Positions 55,784-63,599 of a stretch of 64,000 nt of DNA are shown here, piece by piece. The position numbers and the translations under genes were made by a program. Numbering within the stretch: the stretch's first letter is position 1; each line of letters starts with the position of its first letter. The DNA is from Pirellula sp. (lineage in GTDB: Bacteria > Planctomycetota > Planctomycetia > Pirellulales > PNKZ01), in contig PNKZ01000017.1 in the NCBI GenBank assembly GCA_013822735.1, forward strand, positions 62,001 through 126,000, in the 5' to 3' direction. The notes beneath the pieces were generated by a model. The model was not told the DNA's origin. It worked only from the letters and a program-made list of their open reading frames with translations, and did no database searches.

Positions 55784-57958
55784 GTGGAAATTGCGCTCCG
55801 ACGGCTCATCTTGATTGTCTGCCTCGCGGCCTTCGGCAACGTTGTTTCCGCGGCCGAGTTTCATGGTTGGGAAGCGCTGCGCGTCGTGGCCGTCGAAGGC
55901 CAGCCGGAGCGTTTCTTCGCGGCCGATCTCAACGGCGACGGACGCCAAGAACTCGTGCTCATCAACACGCGTCAATCGCGGCTCGATCTCTATCGCTGGC
56001 TCCCGCCGGCCGAACGCAAGCCGATTCAGCCGAGCGATCCGAACAGTCCCAACGAGTTGCCGCTCGCGCCCGACTGGGGTCACGCGGAACTCGCGCTCGA
56101 CGATCTCCCGGCCGATGCCGTGGCCGCCGATCTCGACGGCGACAAGCGTCCCGAGTTGCTCGTCGTCACAGGCCCGACGCTGAAGCTCTCCGCCTACCGC
56201 CAAGAGGCGGACAAGCGTTGGCAGCGCTTCAAGCAATGGGATCTGCTCACCGGCCAACTCGCCGGCCGTGGGCGCATCGTCCTCTTGCGCACCGGCGCGA
56301 ATAACAAACGCGAGCTCTTGATCAGTTGCGAGCAAGGTATCCAAGTCGTACCGATCGACGAGCCGGGCCGCGCCCAGTGGTATCACCCGCGCGAAACGGC
56401 CGGTCGCGTCGATTGGCGTCTCGTCGATCTCGACGGCGACGGCGATGAAGACCTGCTGGAGTGGACGACCAAAGCAAATCAATCGGTCCGCTGGTACGAA
56501 TGCGCCGAAGGGGCGCTCCGTCCGCCGCAGGCCTTGCACGATCAATCGGTCACGCAAGTCGGCGCGCTCAACGGCGGCAACACGCCGGCCGACATTCTCT
56601 GCCTCGGCGGTGCACAGACCGGACTCTTGCGACGCTACCAACTGGCCCGCGGTGAAGAATCTCCCTACGGCCGGCGCGCGACGCTGCCGATCGCCGGCAC
56701 TACTTGGTGCGGCGTGAAGCTCGACGGCGCTGCGGCGCTCGCCGCGCTCGACCCGACCGAACCGAAAATCCGCGTCTATCGCCTCGTCGATGATCAATGG
56801 GCCTCGGAAGAAAGCTACCCGACGCTCGGCGGCATTCGCGAACTTGCCGCGCCGGCCGCGCGGCCCGGCACGCTGCTCTTGTGGACCAAAGAAGCCGCCG
56901 ATCTCTACGAAACGCGCTGGGAGCATGGCCGGCTCACATTCCCTAAGCCGCTCGTGAAATCGCCGGAAACGGCCGATCGACGGATCGTCGCGTTGGAAAC
57001 GGTCGACGACACGCTCTGGTGGGCACAGCGCGTCGGCGACAATCTCGATCTTTACGTCTGGCCCGCCGACGCGAAGGAACCGAAGGTCACGCGGTTCGAA
57101 AAGGCCGGCGCCAAGATCGAGCGCGTCCTCTGGCTCGGCGGCGAGCGCATCCTCGTGCAACAAGCCTACTCCAGCGCCGCCAAACTGCTGACGCTCGAAA
57201 AAGGCAAAGTCGTCACGGCCGATCTGCCGCATTTGGCGAAAGTAAACCTCGCCGAATACCGCCTCTATCGCGACGGCAAACGTTTGCGACCCGGCCGGCT
57301 CGCCGACGGCGTGCTGCAATGGCTCGACGACTCGCTCCTGCCGCAAGACCAAGTGATGCTGCCCGACGGCCAAAAGCTTGCGGGATACGTGCCGCTGGCC
57401 GACGGCGAAGCCCTCGCCTTGGAGCAAGGGGGCCAATTTCTGCATCGACTAAAGACCGATGCGTCCGGCATCGCCCGCACCACGCTGAGCGTCAAACTTT
57501 CCGGCGGCGTCGCACTCCGACAAGATCCCGTGCTCGGGCTCTTCGTCGTCGACGGCGATCGCATTGCTCGCCTCTCCGCCGGACGCCCTTGGGAACTGAA
57601 ACTACGCGATACGATCGACGGCCGCCGGGGCCGACCGAGCGGTGTGAAAGAAGCGACGATCCATCGCTTCTTCACGACCGACATCGACGGCGACGGGCGC
57701 GACGACCTCGTTCTCTGTGACGACCGCAAACACAACATGAGCGTCATGGAACGCCAAGGGGACGAGCTACGCGACGTCGTCAGTTGGCAGGTGCTCGAAG
57801 ATCAGGCCTACCCGTACGGTGAAGAACGTTCGAGCGTTCCGGTGGCCGAGCCGCGCTCGATCGTCTCGTTCGACGCCGACGGCGACGGCAATCGCGACCT
57901 AGGACTCTTGAGCCAAGACCGGCTGCTGCTCTATGTAGGGCGCGAGGAGAAGAAGTAA
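55784..57958 (+). CDS. Secreted FG-GAP/VCBS-type repeat protein
   Basis: A 724-residue protein starting at GTG 55784, with a signal peptide (LILIVCLAAFGNVVSAAEF). It carries several integrin-like FG-GAP repeats with calcium-type DxDxDG loops: AADLNGDGRQELVLIN, AADLDGDKRPELLVV, LVDLDGDGDEDLLEW, TTDIDGDGRDDLVLCDD and SFDADGDGNRDLGLL. This suggests a propeller that binds calcium and ligands outside the cell. Its stop overlaps the start of the protease gene (TAATG), which couples their translation. Confidence 0.88.
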   Translation: MEIALRRLILIVCLAAFGNVVSAAEFHGWEALRVVAVEGQPERFFAADLNGDGRQELVLINTRQSRLDLYRWLPPAERKPIQPSDPNSPNELPLAPDWGHAELALDDLPADAVAADLDGDKRPELLVVTGPTLKLSAYRQEADKRWQRFKQWDLLTGQLAGRGRIVLLRTGANNKRELLISCEQGIQVVPIDEPGRAQWYHPRETAGRVDWRLVDLDGDGDEDLLEWTTKANQSVRWYECAEGALRPPQALHDQSVTQVGALNGGNTPADILCLGGAQTGLLRRYQLARGEESPYGRRATLPIAGTTWCGVKLDGAAALAALDPTEPKIRVYRLVDDQWASEESYPTLGGIRELAAPAARPGTLLLWTKEAADLYETRWEHGRLTFPKPLVKSPETADRRIVALETVDDTLWWAQRVGDNLDLYVWPADAKEPKVTRFEKAGAKIERVLWLGGERILVQQAYSSAAKLLTLEKGKVVTADLPHLAKVNLAEYRLYRDGKRLRPGRLADGVLQWLDDSLLPQDQVMLPDGQKLAGYVPLADGEALALEQGGQFLHRLKTDASGIARTTLSVKLSGGVALRQDPVLGLFVVDGDRIARLSAGRPWELKLRDTIDGRRGRPSGVKEATIHRFFTTDIDGDGRDDLVLCDDRKHNMSVMERQGDELRDVVSWQVLEDQAYPYGEERSSVPVAEPRSIVSFDADGDGNRDLGLLSQDRLLLYVGREEKK

Positions 57959-59388
57959 TGGTAGACGCTAGAAGCTGGAAGCTAGAGGCTAGACCAGGCA
58001 ACGCTTTGCGCGACGGGGCGATCGACGTGCAGCGGCCCGGCGTGCGTTGCGGGACCTTGGCGTTTTTTGCTTTGCTGCTCCTCGGCGCGACGGCGTTTGG
58101 CGCGGAGCCGCCCGCACTCCCGACGGCCACGTTCCCGATGGCCACGGTGACGATGGTCGGCGGCACGAAGATCACCGCGCCGCTCTTGCGACAGAACGAA
58201 GAAGGCGTGGTGCTCGATCTCGGATACGACGTGATGCACGTGCCGGCCCGACGGCTGTTGAACGTGGAAAAATCGGGCGCCACGGCCCCCGCTCCGACCG
58301 TCAATACAGTGCAACCTACCAACACGGCGACCACCAAGGCCGCGCCGCAGCCGGACAAGAATCCCAAAACCGGTACGGTTGCGAAGCCGCCGGAAGTGAA
58401 AACGTCGCCGGCCGCCAATCCCAACGACGCCAACGGCAACGGCAATGCGTTTCCCGCCGTGACTACGGTCGCTGCGGATCAGCCGAAAGTCGACACCGGC
58501 CCGCTCTTCACGACCGGTCGCCTGGAAGCGGCCGACGTGCCGGAACTCGTGCGCCGTCACGGCGACGCCGTGGTGATGGTGAAGAACGCCGCCGGCCGAG
58601 GGAGCGGATTTCTCATCTCGAAGCAAGGGCATCTGATCACGAACTACCACGTGGTCGAAGGACATACGCGGCTGCAAGTCGAACTCTTTCGTCGCACGCC
58701 GCACGGTTACGAGAAGCATGACCTGCGGCGCGTGAAGATCGTCGCTTTGCAACCGCTCCGCGATGTGGCGCTGCTGCAACTCGACCCGGAAGAACTCAAA
58801 GGAGAACTTCCCGCCCCGGTGGTGATCAACGAACGCGACGACCTGCACGTCGGCGATTTGATCTTCGCCGTCGGCAATCCGCTCGGGCTCGAACGCTCGG
58901 TGACGCAAGGGATCGTCAGCTCGACGACGCGCCGCATGGGGAACCTGCGGATGATTCAAACCGACGCCTCGATCAATCCGGGCAACTCGGGCGGGCCGCT
59001 CTTCAACGCTCGCGGCGAAGTGGTGGGCATCGTTTGCGCGGGAGCCACGAGCTTCGACGGCCTGGCCTTCGGCATTCCGGCCGGCGACTTGGTCGACTTC
59101 CTCGTGCATCGCGAAACGTATCTCTACGACCCGGCGCAACCGCTGAACGGCATCACGTATTTGCAGCCGCCGTTCCGCAAACCGCCGACGCCGGTGCCGA
59201 GCGTGGCCCAAAAGACGACGAAGCCGGAGGCCCGCGCCACCGAAGGCAAGGCTCCCGAAGTGCAGAAACCGGACGCAAAAGCGCCGGAAGTAAAGCCCGC
59301 GGAAAAGAAGATTCCGCCGAAGCCGGACGACGCCAAGAAGCCCGCGGTCGTCGAAGCGCCGAAACCGCCGGTGCCGGATAAGAAGTAG
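57958..59388 (+). CDS. Trypsin-like serine protease, HtrA/DegP-type, without PDZ domain
   Basis: The 476-residue frame starts at ATG 57958, overlapping the upstream stop. The first 28 residues derive from a dispersed repeat (57961-57996), so the functional start may be GTG 58042, where the signal helix (LAFFALLLLGATAFGAEP) begins. The triad is His in LITNYHVVEGHTRL, Asp in DVALLQLDPEEL and Ser in INPGNSGGPLFNARG. A small beta domain (MVGGTKITAPLLRQNEEGVV) precedes it. The C-terminal 100 residues are Pro/Lys/Glu-rich. It probably cleaves misfolded or surface proteins. Confidence 0.88.
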   Translation: MVDARSWKLEARPGNALRDGAIDVQRPGVRCGTLAFFALLLLGATAFGAEPPALPTATFPMATVTMVGGTKITAPLLRQNEEGVVLDLGYDVMHVPARRLLNVEKSGATAPAPTVNTVQPTNTATTKAAPQPDKNPKTGTVAKPPEVKTSPAANPNDANGNGNAFPAVTTVAADQPKVDTGPLFTTGRLEAADVPELVRRHGDAVVMVKNAAGRGSGFLISKQGHLITNYHVVEGHTRLQVELFRRTPHGYEKHDLRRVKIVALQPLRDVALLQLDPEELKGELPAPVVINERDDLHVGDLIFAVGNPLGLERSVTQGIVSSTTRRMGNLRMIQTDASINPGNSGGPLFNARGEVVGIVCAGATSFDGLAFGIPAGDLVDFLVHRETYLYDPAQPLNGITYLQPPFRKPPTPVPSVAQKTTKPEARATEGKAPEVQKPDAKAPEVKPAEKKIPPKPDDAKKPAVVEAPKPPVPDKK

Positions 59389-59745
59389 CGATCGGCTTTT
59401 CCCCGAAGTAACGATGAAAGCACGAGCGTCGCGCGCCCGGAGCGAATCGCATAGCTGATTCGTAAAGCCCAGGGACAGCCGTCCCTGGGGGAACTGCCGA
59501 ACGGGGTTCTTCTCGAATAGCGGCGTCTTCTGCCGGCTCCCCCCAGCGACGGCGGTCGCCGGGCATTAGTCGCGGCATTCGCAACGCGCGATTTCCGGAC
59601 ACGTCGGGCTTACGCCTCGACGCTCGCCATTCTTCCGCCTGCGAGGCGAAAAACCCCCGAATGCCGGCCAAAATTTGGGCCGAAGCGATTCAGCGATTTT
59701 GGTACCATGCACGCCGACGGAGTATCAACGCGAGGGAGCAGAGTG
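59389..59745. other. Intergenic region with hairpin
   Basis: About 357 bases. A 9-bp perfect hairpin CCCAGGGAC-AGCC-GTCCCTGGG lies at 59468-59489, without a T tract. No other feature or gene recognised. Confidence 0.5.
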
Positions 59746-61674
59746 ATGCGATACGTTTCCACGGCAGTGCGAGTAGTAGCGGCGATTCTGTGCGGAGCCG
59801 CGGCATGGGCGTCGACCGAAGCCCGCGCCCAGCGCCCCTTATGGCAGGCGCTGCCCGACGAAACGTTGGCCGTGGTGCGAGTACCGGCGCCGCGCGAATT
59901 TTACGAAGCGCTGCATACGCGGACGAAGCTCGGCAAGGTGGCGTTCGAACCGGAGCGTATCGAAGCGGTGAAGGAAGTGCTCGTCGCCGACGCAAAGGAC
60001 GACCTAGATGCCGTCGCCGCGCGCTTCTCGAAGCTCGGCCTGAAGCTTGAGGACCTGCTGCCGCTGGCCGACGGCGAGCTCGGCGCGGCGGTCGTGATGC
60101 TGCCGCGCGAAGGGAAAGAACCGACCATCGGCTTCGTGCTCTGGAGCGAGTGCGGCGAACCGGCGGCCGAGAAATATTTGGCTGCGCTCGAGAAGGGACT
60201 CGATGCGGAACTCAAGGGAGACCATCCGCTGCGGCGCGAAGATCTGGAGATCGCCGGCAAGCAAGTGCGGCACTTTTTGAAGCCGAAATTCGTCGCGGCG
60301 CAACATGCTTTGCAATTCGGCCTGGGGGTGAAAAACGGCGTCCCGAACGGCAAATTCGACGTAAAAGAGGCCGACGGAGACGCGGCGAAGAAGAACACCC
60401 GCAACGGCTATTCGCACTTGCTGCTCTGCCGGAGCGAGACGACGCTCTTGGCTCTGTTCACTGATCCGGCCGGCGTCGCGGGGGAGATGCCTGCCGAGGC
60501 CGACGTGGAAGAGGAAGCCCGGCGCGGCGGTGATGAAGCCCGCGGATTGTTGGCCCGGATTTTGGAAGAGCGACAAGGAACGGCGGAAGGGGTCGTCGAA
60601 CGTTGGCTGAAAACGCCGGGCGTGGCGGCGACGCTCCCCGAGGGAGTGCCGGCCGTGGAAGTGGCGGCGGATGTGAAGCGGATCGCCGCGTTTTACGATC
60701 GTCCCGAAAGCCAAGAAACTTGGAAGATGATGAAGGCGCTGGGGCTCGGCGACGTCGGGCCGGCCGCGTATCGGATGACGCTCGACGGGACGACGCTCCG
60801 CAGCGGCTTCTTTCTTTCCGCGCCACAGCCCCGGCAAGGCCTGCTCGCGCTGATGGATCAAACGCCGATTGCGCCGGTGCCCGCCGATTGGGTCTCGGGC
60901 GACGTCGTCGGCTATCAGCACATCAGCTTCGACCTGGGCAAGGCATACAAGCAGATCGCGCAGATCGTGCGCGACAATTCGCACAAAGGGGGCGAGTCGA
61001 TCGCGCAGATCGAAGCCCAAACGCAGCAATTCTTGCAGGTCGACGTCGGCGCGCTGTTGTCGTCGCTCGGCACGAAGCATGTGATTCTGAGTTTCCCGCC
61101 GGTGGCGCCGAACAAGGTCGTGAAAGCGGCGGAAGAAGAGGTTGCTCAAAACGCCATGTCGATCGTCTGGCGCGTGGCCGACGAACCGCTTTGGAAGCGG
61201 CTGATGGGTACCGCGGCGCTCGTGGCCGGACAGCCCGTGAAGGAAGAGCAAGGCTTCAGCGGATTGCGTCACGATACGCCGGAATTCCACGGCGGCTGGT
61301 TCCTCGGCGACGGCAACATGGTCCTGGCGTTCGGCCAAGGAGTGACGGAGCGGACCTTGGCGATGCTGCGCAACCCGCCCCGCACGGCCGAGTCGCTGGC
61401 CGGCGGCGCGCTGGCCCGTCGGGCTGCGGAGCTGGTGCCGCCGCAACCTGCTTTGACGTATGACATTACGAACGGTCCCACGGCCCTACGGCTGCTCAAC
61501 GAGGCCGTGTTGGCGACCTTTGCGGAGTCGAAAGACCCGAGCATGGCGAAGCTCAAAAAGGCCTGGCCGAACCAGGAAGAGCTCGAAGGGGTGGTCGGCG
61601 TCAGTGCTGCGGTGACCCAAGCCGACGCCCACGGCCTGACGCATGTGAGCGTTTCCGACCTGCCTGCGCCGTAG
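59746..61674 (+). CDS. Hypothetical secreted protein
   Basis: A 642-residue protein starting at ATG 59746, with a signal peptide (STAVRVVAAILCGAAAWASTEARA). The mature part resembles the DUF3352-type pattern of planctomycete exported proteins, for example QALPDETLAVVRVPAPREFYE near the start and DVVGYQHISFDLGKAYKQIA in the second half. This resemblance is weak. No catalytic motif, cysteine pair or membrane segment. It is 357 bases after the protease gene and could be independently transcribed. Confidence 0.8.
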   Translation: MRYVSTAVRVVAAILCGAAAWASTEARAQRPLWQALPDETLAVVRVPAPREFYEALHTRTKLGKVAFEPERIEAVKEVLVADAKDDLDAVAARFSKLGLKLEDLLPLADGELGAAVVMLPREGKEPTIGFVLWSECGEPAAEKYLAALEKGLDAELKGDHPLRREDLEIAGKQVRHFLKPKFVAAQHALQFGLGVKNGVPNGKFDVKEADGDAAKKNTRNGYSHLLLCRSETTLLALFTDPAGVAGEMPAEADVEEEARRGGDEARGLLARILEERQGTAEGVVERWLKTPGVAATLPEGVPAVEVAADVKRIAAFYDRPESQETWKMMKALGLGDVGPAAYRMTLDGTTLRSGFFLSAPQPRQGLLALMDQTPIAPVPADWVSGDVVGYQHISFDLGKAYKQIAQIVRDNSHKGGESIAQIEAQTQQFLQVDVGALLSSLGTKHVILSFPPVAPNKVVKAAEEEVAQNAMSIVWRVADEPLWKRLMGTAALVAGQPVKEEQGFSGLRHDTPEFHGGWFLGDGNMVLAFGQGVTERTLAMLRNPPRTAESLAGGALARRAAELVPPQPALTYDITNGPTALRLLNEAVLATFAESKDPSMAKLKKAWPNQEELEGVVGVSAAVTQADAHGLTHVSVSDLPAP

Positions 61675-61863
61675 TTAGAGCTCGCAGGGGAGAAAATCCC
61701 TAAGTCGGGCTCTGAAATCTGGTCGCAAGGATCTGCTACCCGGAAAACTTTTTTCCTGGCGTGAGCAGGGTCGCTTTTGTGGCGACAGGCGTGATTTTCC
61801 CCTGGTTTTTCGGCGTCCCGGCAACTTCCGCAGAACTGTCACAGCCTGTTAACCCAGGCAACT

Positions 61864-61927
61864 TGGTAAAATTACCAAGAATCCTACGATCAAAAAAGTT
61901 GACACAATCGGAATGCTGGGTTATTTG
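61864..61927 (+). promoter_or_regulatory. Promoter with upstream inverted-repeat operator
   Basis: TTGACA (61899-61904) and TATTTG (61922-61927) are 17 bases apart, close to the sigma-70 consensus. An inverted repeat TTGGTAA-AA-TTACCAA occupies 61864-61879, some 20 bases before the -35 box, where an activator or repressor could bind. Transcription would start near 61934 and read towards the pilin-like gene at 62448. Confidence 0.6.
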
Positions 61928-61974
61928 TGGTCTTGTTGGATGTTTGAGGGCTTTGCGGCTTCTAGCGAAGAAGC

Positions 61975-62165
61975 GGGCTCCCGAGCATCCGGGTTGCTGT
62001 GTGGTTTGGCACTAACCGCACAACGACGAGACTGCAAGGGTTTGTTCGACGGGGTGAGAGCCGTCGAACGGGCAAGGCAGCGGGAAGGCACTCCCGGCTG
62101 ATTTGTCTAGGGCTCCGGCAGAGTCGTCGCGCAACAAGCGTGGGACGACTTCATCTGTTGGAGAG
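61975..62165 (+). ncRNA. Candidate structured leader RNA
   Basis: Within the transcript predicted from 61934, several hairpins follow one another: GTTCGACGG-GGTGAGAG-CCGTCGAAC (9-bp perfect stem, about 62043-62068), CAGCGGGA...TCCCGGCTG (about 62078-62100) and GTCGTC...GACGAC (about 62120-62146). I compared it by eye with known riboswitch consensus (cyclic-di-GMP types, glycine, cobalamin, THF) and found no match. Could be an unnamed leader motif or nothing. Confidence 0.3.
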
Positions 62166-62169
62166 AGAC

Positions 62170-62388
62170 ATGAAGACGGCCGGTTTAACTCTGAGGACTT
62201 CTTCCTCCAGTGCCGTCGTTCGCGCTTCCCTGGGAAGCGCCGCCACCCTCGCTCGAACGTCGACCGCGGTCGGCTTCGAACTCGGTGGCATGGGGATTGA
62301 GCTCGCCGCTTCGCTCCGGCACGAGCGAACTGAGGGCCGTCCTGTTACTTACACGCTCGACCGTTGTTCGGTCGGGCAGCTGGTATGA
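62170..62388 (+). CDS. Doubtful small protein behind a strong ribosome site
   Basis: A 72-residue frame starting at ATG 62170. Its GGAGAGAG ribosome site and ATGAAGAC start closely resemble those of the pilin-like gene at 62448. The product (MKTAGLTLRTSSSSAVVRAS...) has no membrane helix typical of pilins and is Ser- and Arg-rich. Either it is a small protein gene, a leader peptide, or a decayed copy of the pilin start. Confidence 0.3.
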   Translation: MKTAGLTLRTSSSSAVVRASLGSAATLARTSTAVGFELGGMGIELAASLRHERTEGRPVTYTLDRCSVGQLV

Positions 62389-62447
62389 CCTCGACCGTGT
62401 GTTACGGCGGGGAGTTTCGAGGTTCTTCAAATTCTGGAGAGAGAAAT

Positions 62448-62792
62448 ATGAAGACGATGTCGCGTTTGTGGAATGAAGAAGTCGGTGCGATCATTTCGGC
62501 CGAAATCATGTTGGTCGCTTCGATCCTCGTGATCGGCATGGTGGTCGGTCTGAGCAGCCTGCGTGATTCGGTCGTCACCGAACTCGCCGACGTTGCCCAA
62601 GCTTTGGCCCAAGTCAACCAATCGTACTCGTTCGGTACGATCCAAGGTCACCACTCGTTCTCGAACGGTGGCGCTTTTGTCGACTTGCAAGACTTCTGCG
62701 ATACGGCCGTCAACCCGGGCACCAACACGGGCAACTCGAAGTGCGTGGTCATCTGCACCGTTCCGACCCCGCTCGAAGCCCCGGCTCCGTAA
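62448..62792 (+). CDS. Flp-like small pilin of planctomycete type
   Basis: A 114-residue protein with the start MKTMSRLWNEEVGAIISAEI, a hydrophobic helix (MLVASILVIGMVVGLSSL) directly after a Glu residue, and a short Cys-containing tail (CDTAVNPGTNTGNSKCVVIC). This matches the small, membrane-inserted Flp/TadA-type pilin proteins often present in planctomycetes, which commonly get misnamed in automatic annotation. Start ATG 62448 has GGAGAGAG 10 bases before it. It is followed by two terminators at 62865 and 62909. Tad assembly genes are not in the window. Confidence 0.8.
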   Translation: MKTMSRLWNEEVGAIISAEIMLVASILVIGMVVGLSSLRDSVVTELADVAQALAQVNQSYSFGTIQGHHSFSNGGAFVDLQDFCDTAVNPGTNTGNSKCVVICTVPTPLEAPAP

Positions 62793-62864
62793 GTCTCCTT
62801 GGTCTGAGCATGATTCGCTCCGGCGAATCATGCCGGACCACTTGAGATACGCGAACCAACGAAA

Positions 62865-62897
62865 CGACCGGTGGAAAGTAACACCGCCGGTCGTTTT
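62865..62897 (+). terminator. Rho-independent terminator after the pilin-like gene
   Basis: A 10-bp stem CGACCGGTGG / CCGCCGGTCG (62865-62874 and 62884-62893, one G-U pair) with a 9-base loop is followed by TTTTCGTT. Confidence 0.85.
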
Positions 62898-62908
62898 CGT
62901 TCCGCAGG

Positions 62909-62946
62909 CCCTTTGGGAGCTCAGGCTTCCAAGGGGTCTTTTTCTT
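62909..62946 (+). terminator. Second terminator hairpin
   Basis: CCCTTTGG (62909-62916) and CCAAGGGG (62929-62936, one G-U pair), followed by TCTTTTTCTTTT. It backs up the preceding terminator. Confidence 0.7.
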
Positions 62947-63039
62947 TTGGGGCGCTCCGCGCGAGGGAAAGACGCGGCTAGACGGCATCGTGCGAAAACG
63001 GGAAGCTACCGAAAGCATCGAACCGCCGGCCCGTTCCTA

Positions 63040-63294
63040 ATGCCACGCACCATGTTGACCACGTACCTGCTCGGGTCTGCTCTCTTCTTCGCAGGCTTTC
63101 TCGCGGCATCCTTGCTCCGCGGCAAGCGCGGCGACGACGCCGCGGCCGATCTGCTTCTACAAAACGCGGCTGCCCGCCTCTTGGCCGACTGTCGCGCGGC
63201 GACTAACGAAGCTCCGGCCTGGCTCGTTTCGCAAGCCGCGGTCGACGACCTGCGGCAAGCCCTCGCCGCGCGAGGCGAACTCCGCTCGGGCTAG
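63040..63294 (+). CDS. Small membrane protein, doubtful
   Basis: An 84-residue frame from ATG 63040 or 80 residues from ATG 63052 (MLTTYLLGSALFFAGFLAAS). One membrane helix then an Ala/Arg/Leu-rich helical tail. No known family. It lies after two terminators and before a repeat, so it would need its own promoter, and none was seen. Confidence 0.45.
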   Translation: MPRTMLTTYLLGSALFFAGFLAASLLRGKRGDDAAADLLLQNAAARLLADCRAATNEAPAWLVSQAAVDDLRQALAARGELRSG

Positions 63295-63316
63295 TTCTCG
63301 TTTCGCCAACTCGCTC

Positions 63317-63410
63317 CGGGCGGCTGAGGCTGGAGCCGTAGATGAAGCCCCAAATGCCGGGCAACATGGAGCTTTTCTGGGGCATCACTGCGTTCTGCCC
63401 CAGCCACCCC
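63317..63410. repeat. Dispersed palindromic element, family A, copy 4
   Basis: The minus strand closely follows copy 1: GGGTGGCTGGGGCAGAACGC, then GTGATGCCCC and GGGGCTTC with CTACGGCTCCAGCC, but with about 23 bases more in the middle. Lies between the small membrane gene and a minus-strand terminator. Confidence 0.85.
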
Positions 63411-63434
63411 GGCGCCAACTTCCCGTCGCGCGCA

Positions 63435-63472
63435 ATAAAAAAGCGGCGGAAGACTTTCGTCTTCCGCCGCTT
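63435..63472 (-). terminator. Rho-independent terminator of the LRR gene
   Basis: A perfect 14-bp stem (63441-63454 with 63459-63472, loop TTTC) is followed on the minus strand by TTTTTTATTG. It ends about 130 bases after the stop of the LRR gene. Two further hairpins lie between: GCGACTC/GAGTCGC (63480-63504) and CGGTCGGGT/ACCCGACCG (63531-63556). Confidence 0.85.
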
Positions 63473-63599
63473 GAGCAGTGCGACTCGGAGAGAGAGTGAG
63501 TCGCCTGCCGTTTGAATCTCTGCCGGTCGCCGGTCGGGTGGCACAATACCCGACCGACGACCCGTTGAGAACTCTCCGCTGGAGAGAGAAGGAGAGAGA

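Noticed and set aside
61975-62165. Cyclic-di-GMP, glycine, cobalamin or THF riboswitch
   Set aside because: Conserved bases of those consensus motifs were not found in the leader by eye.
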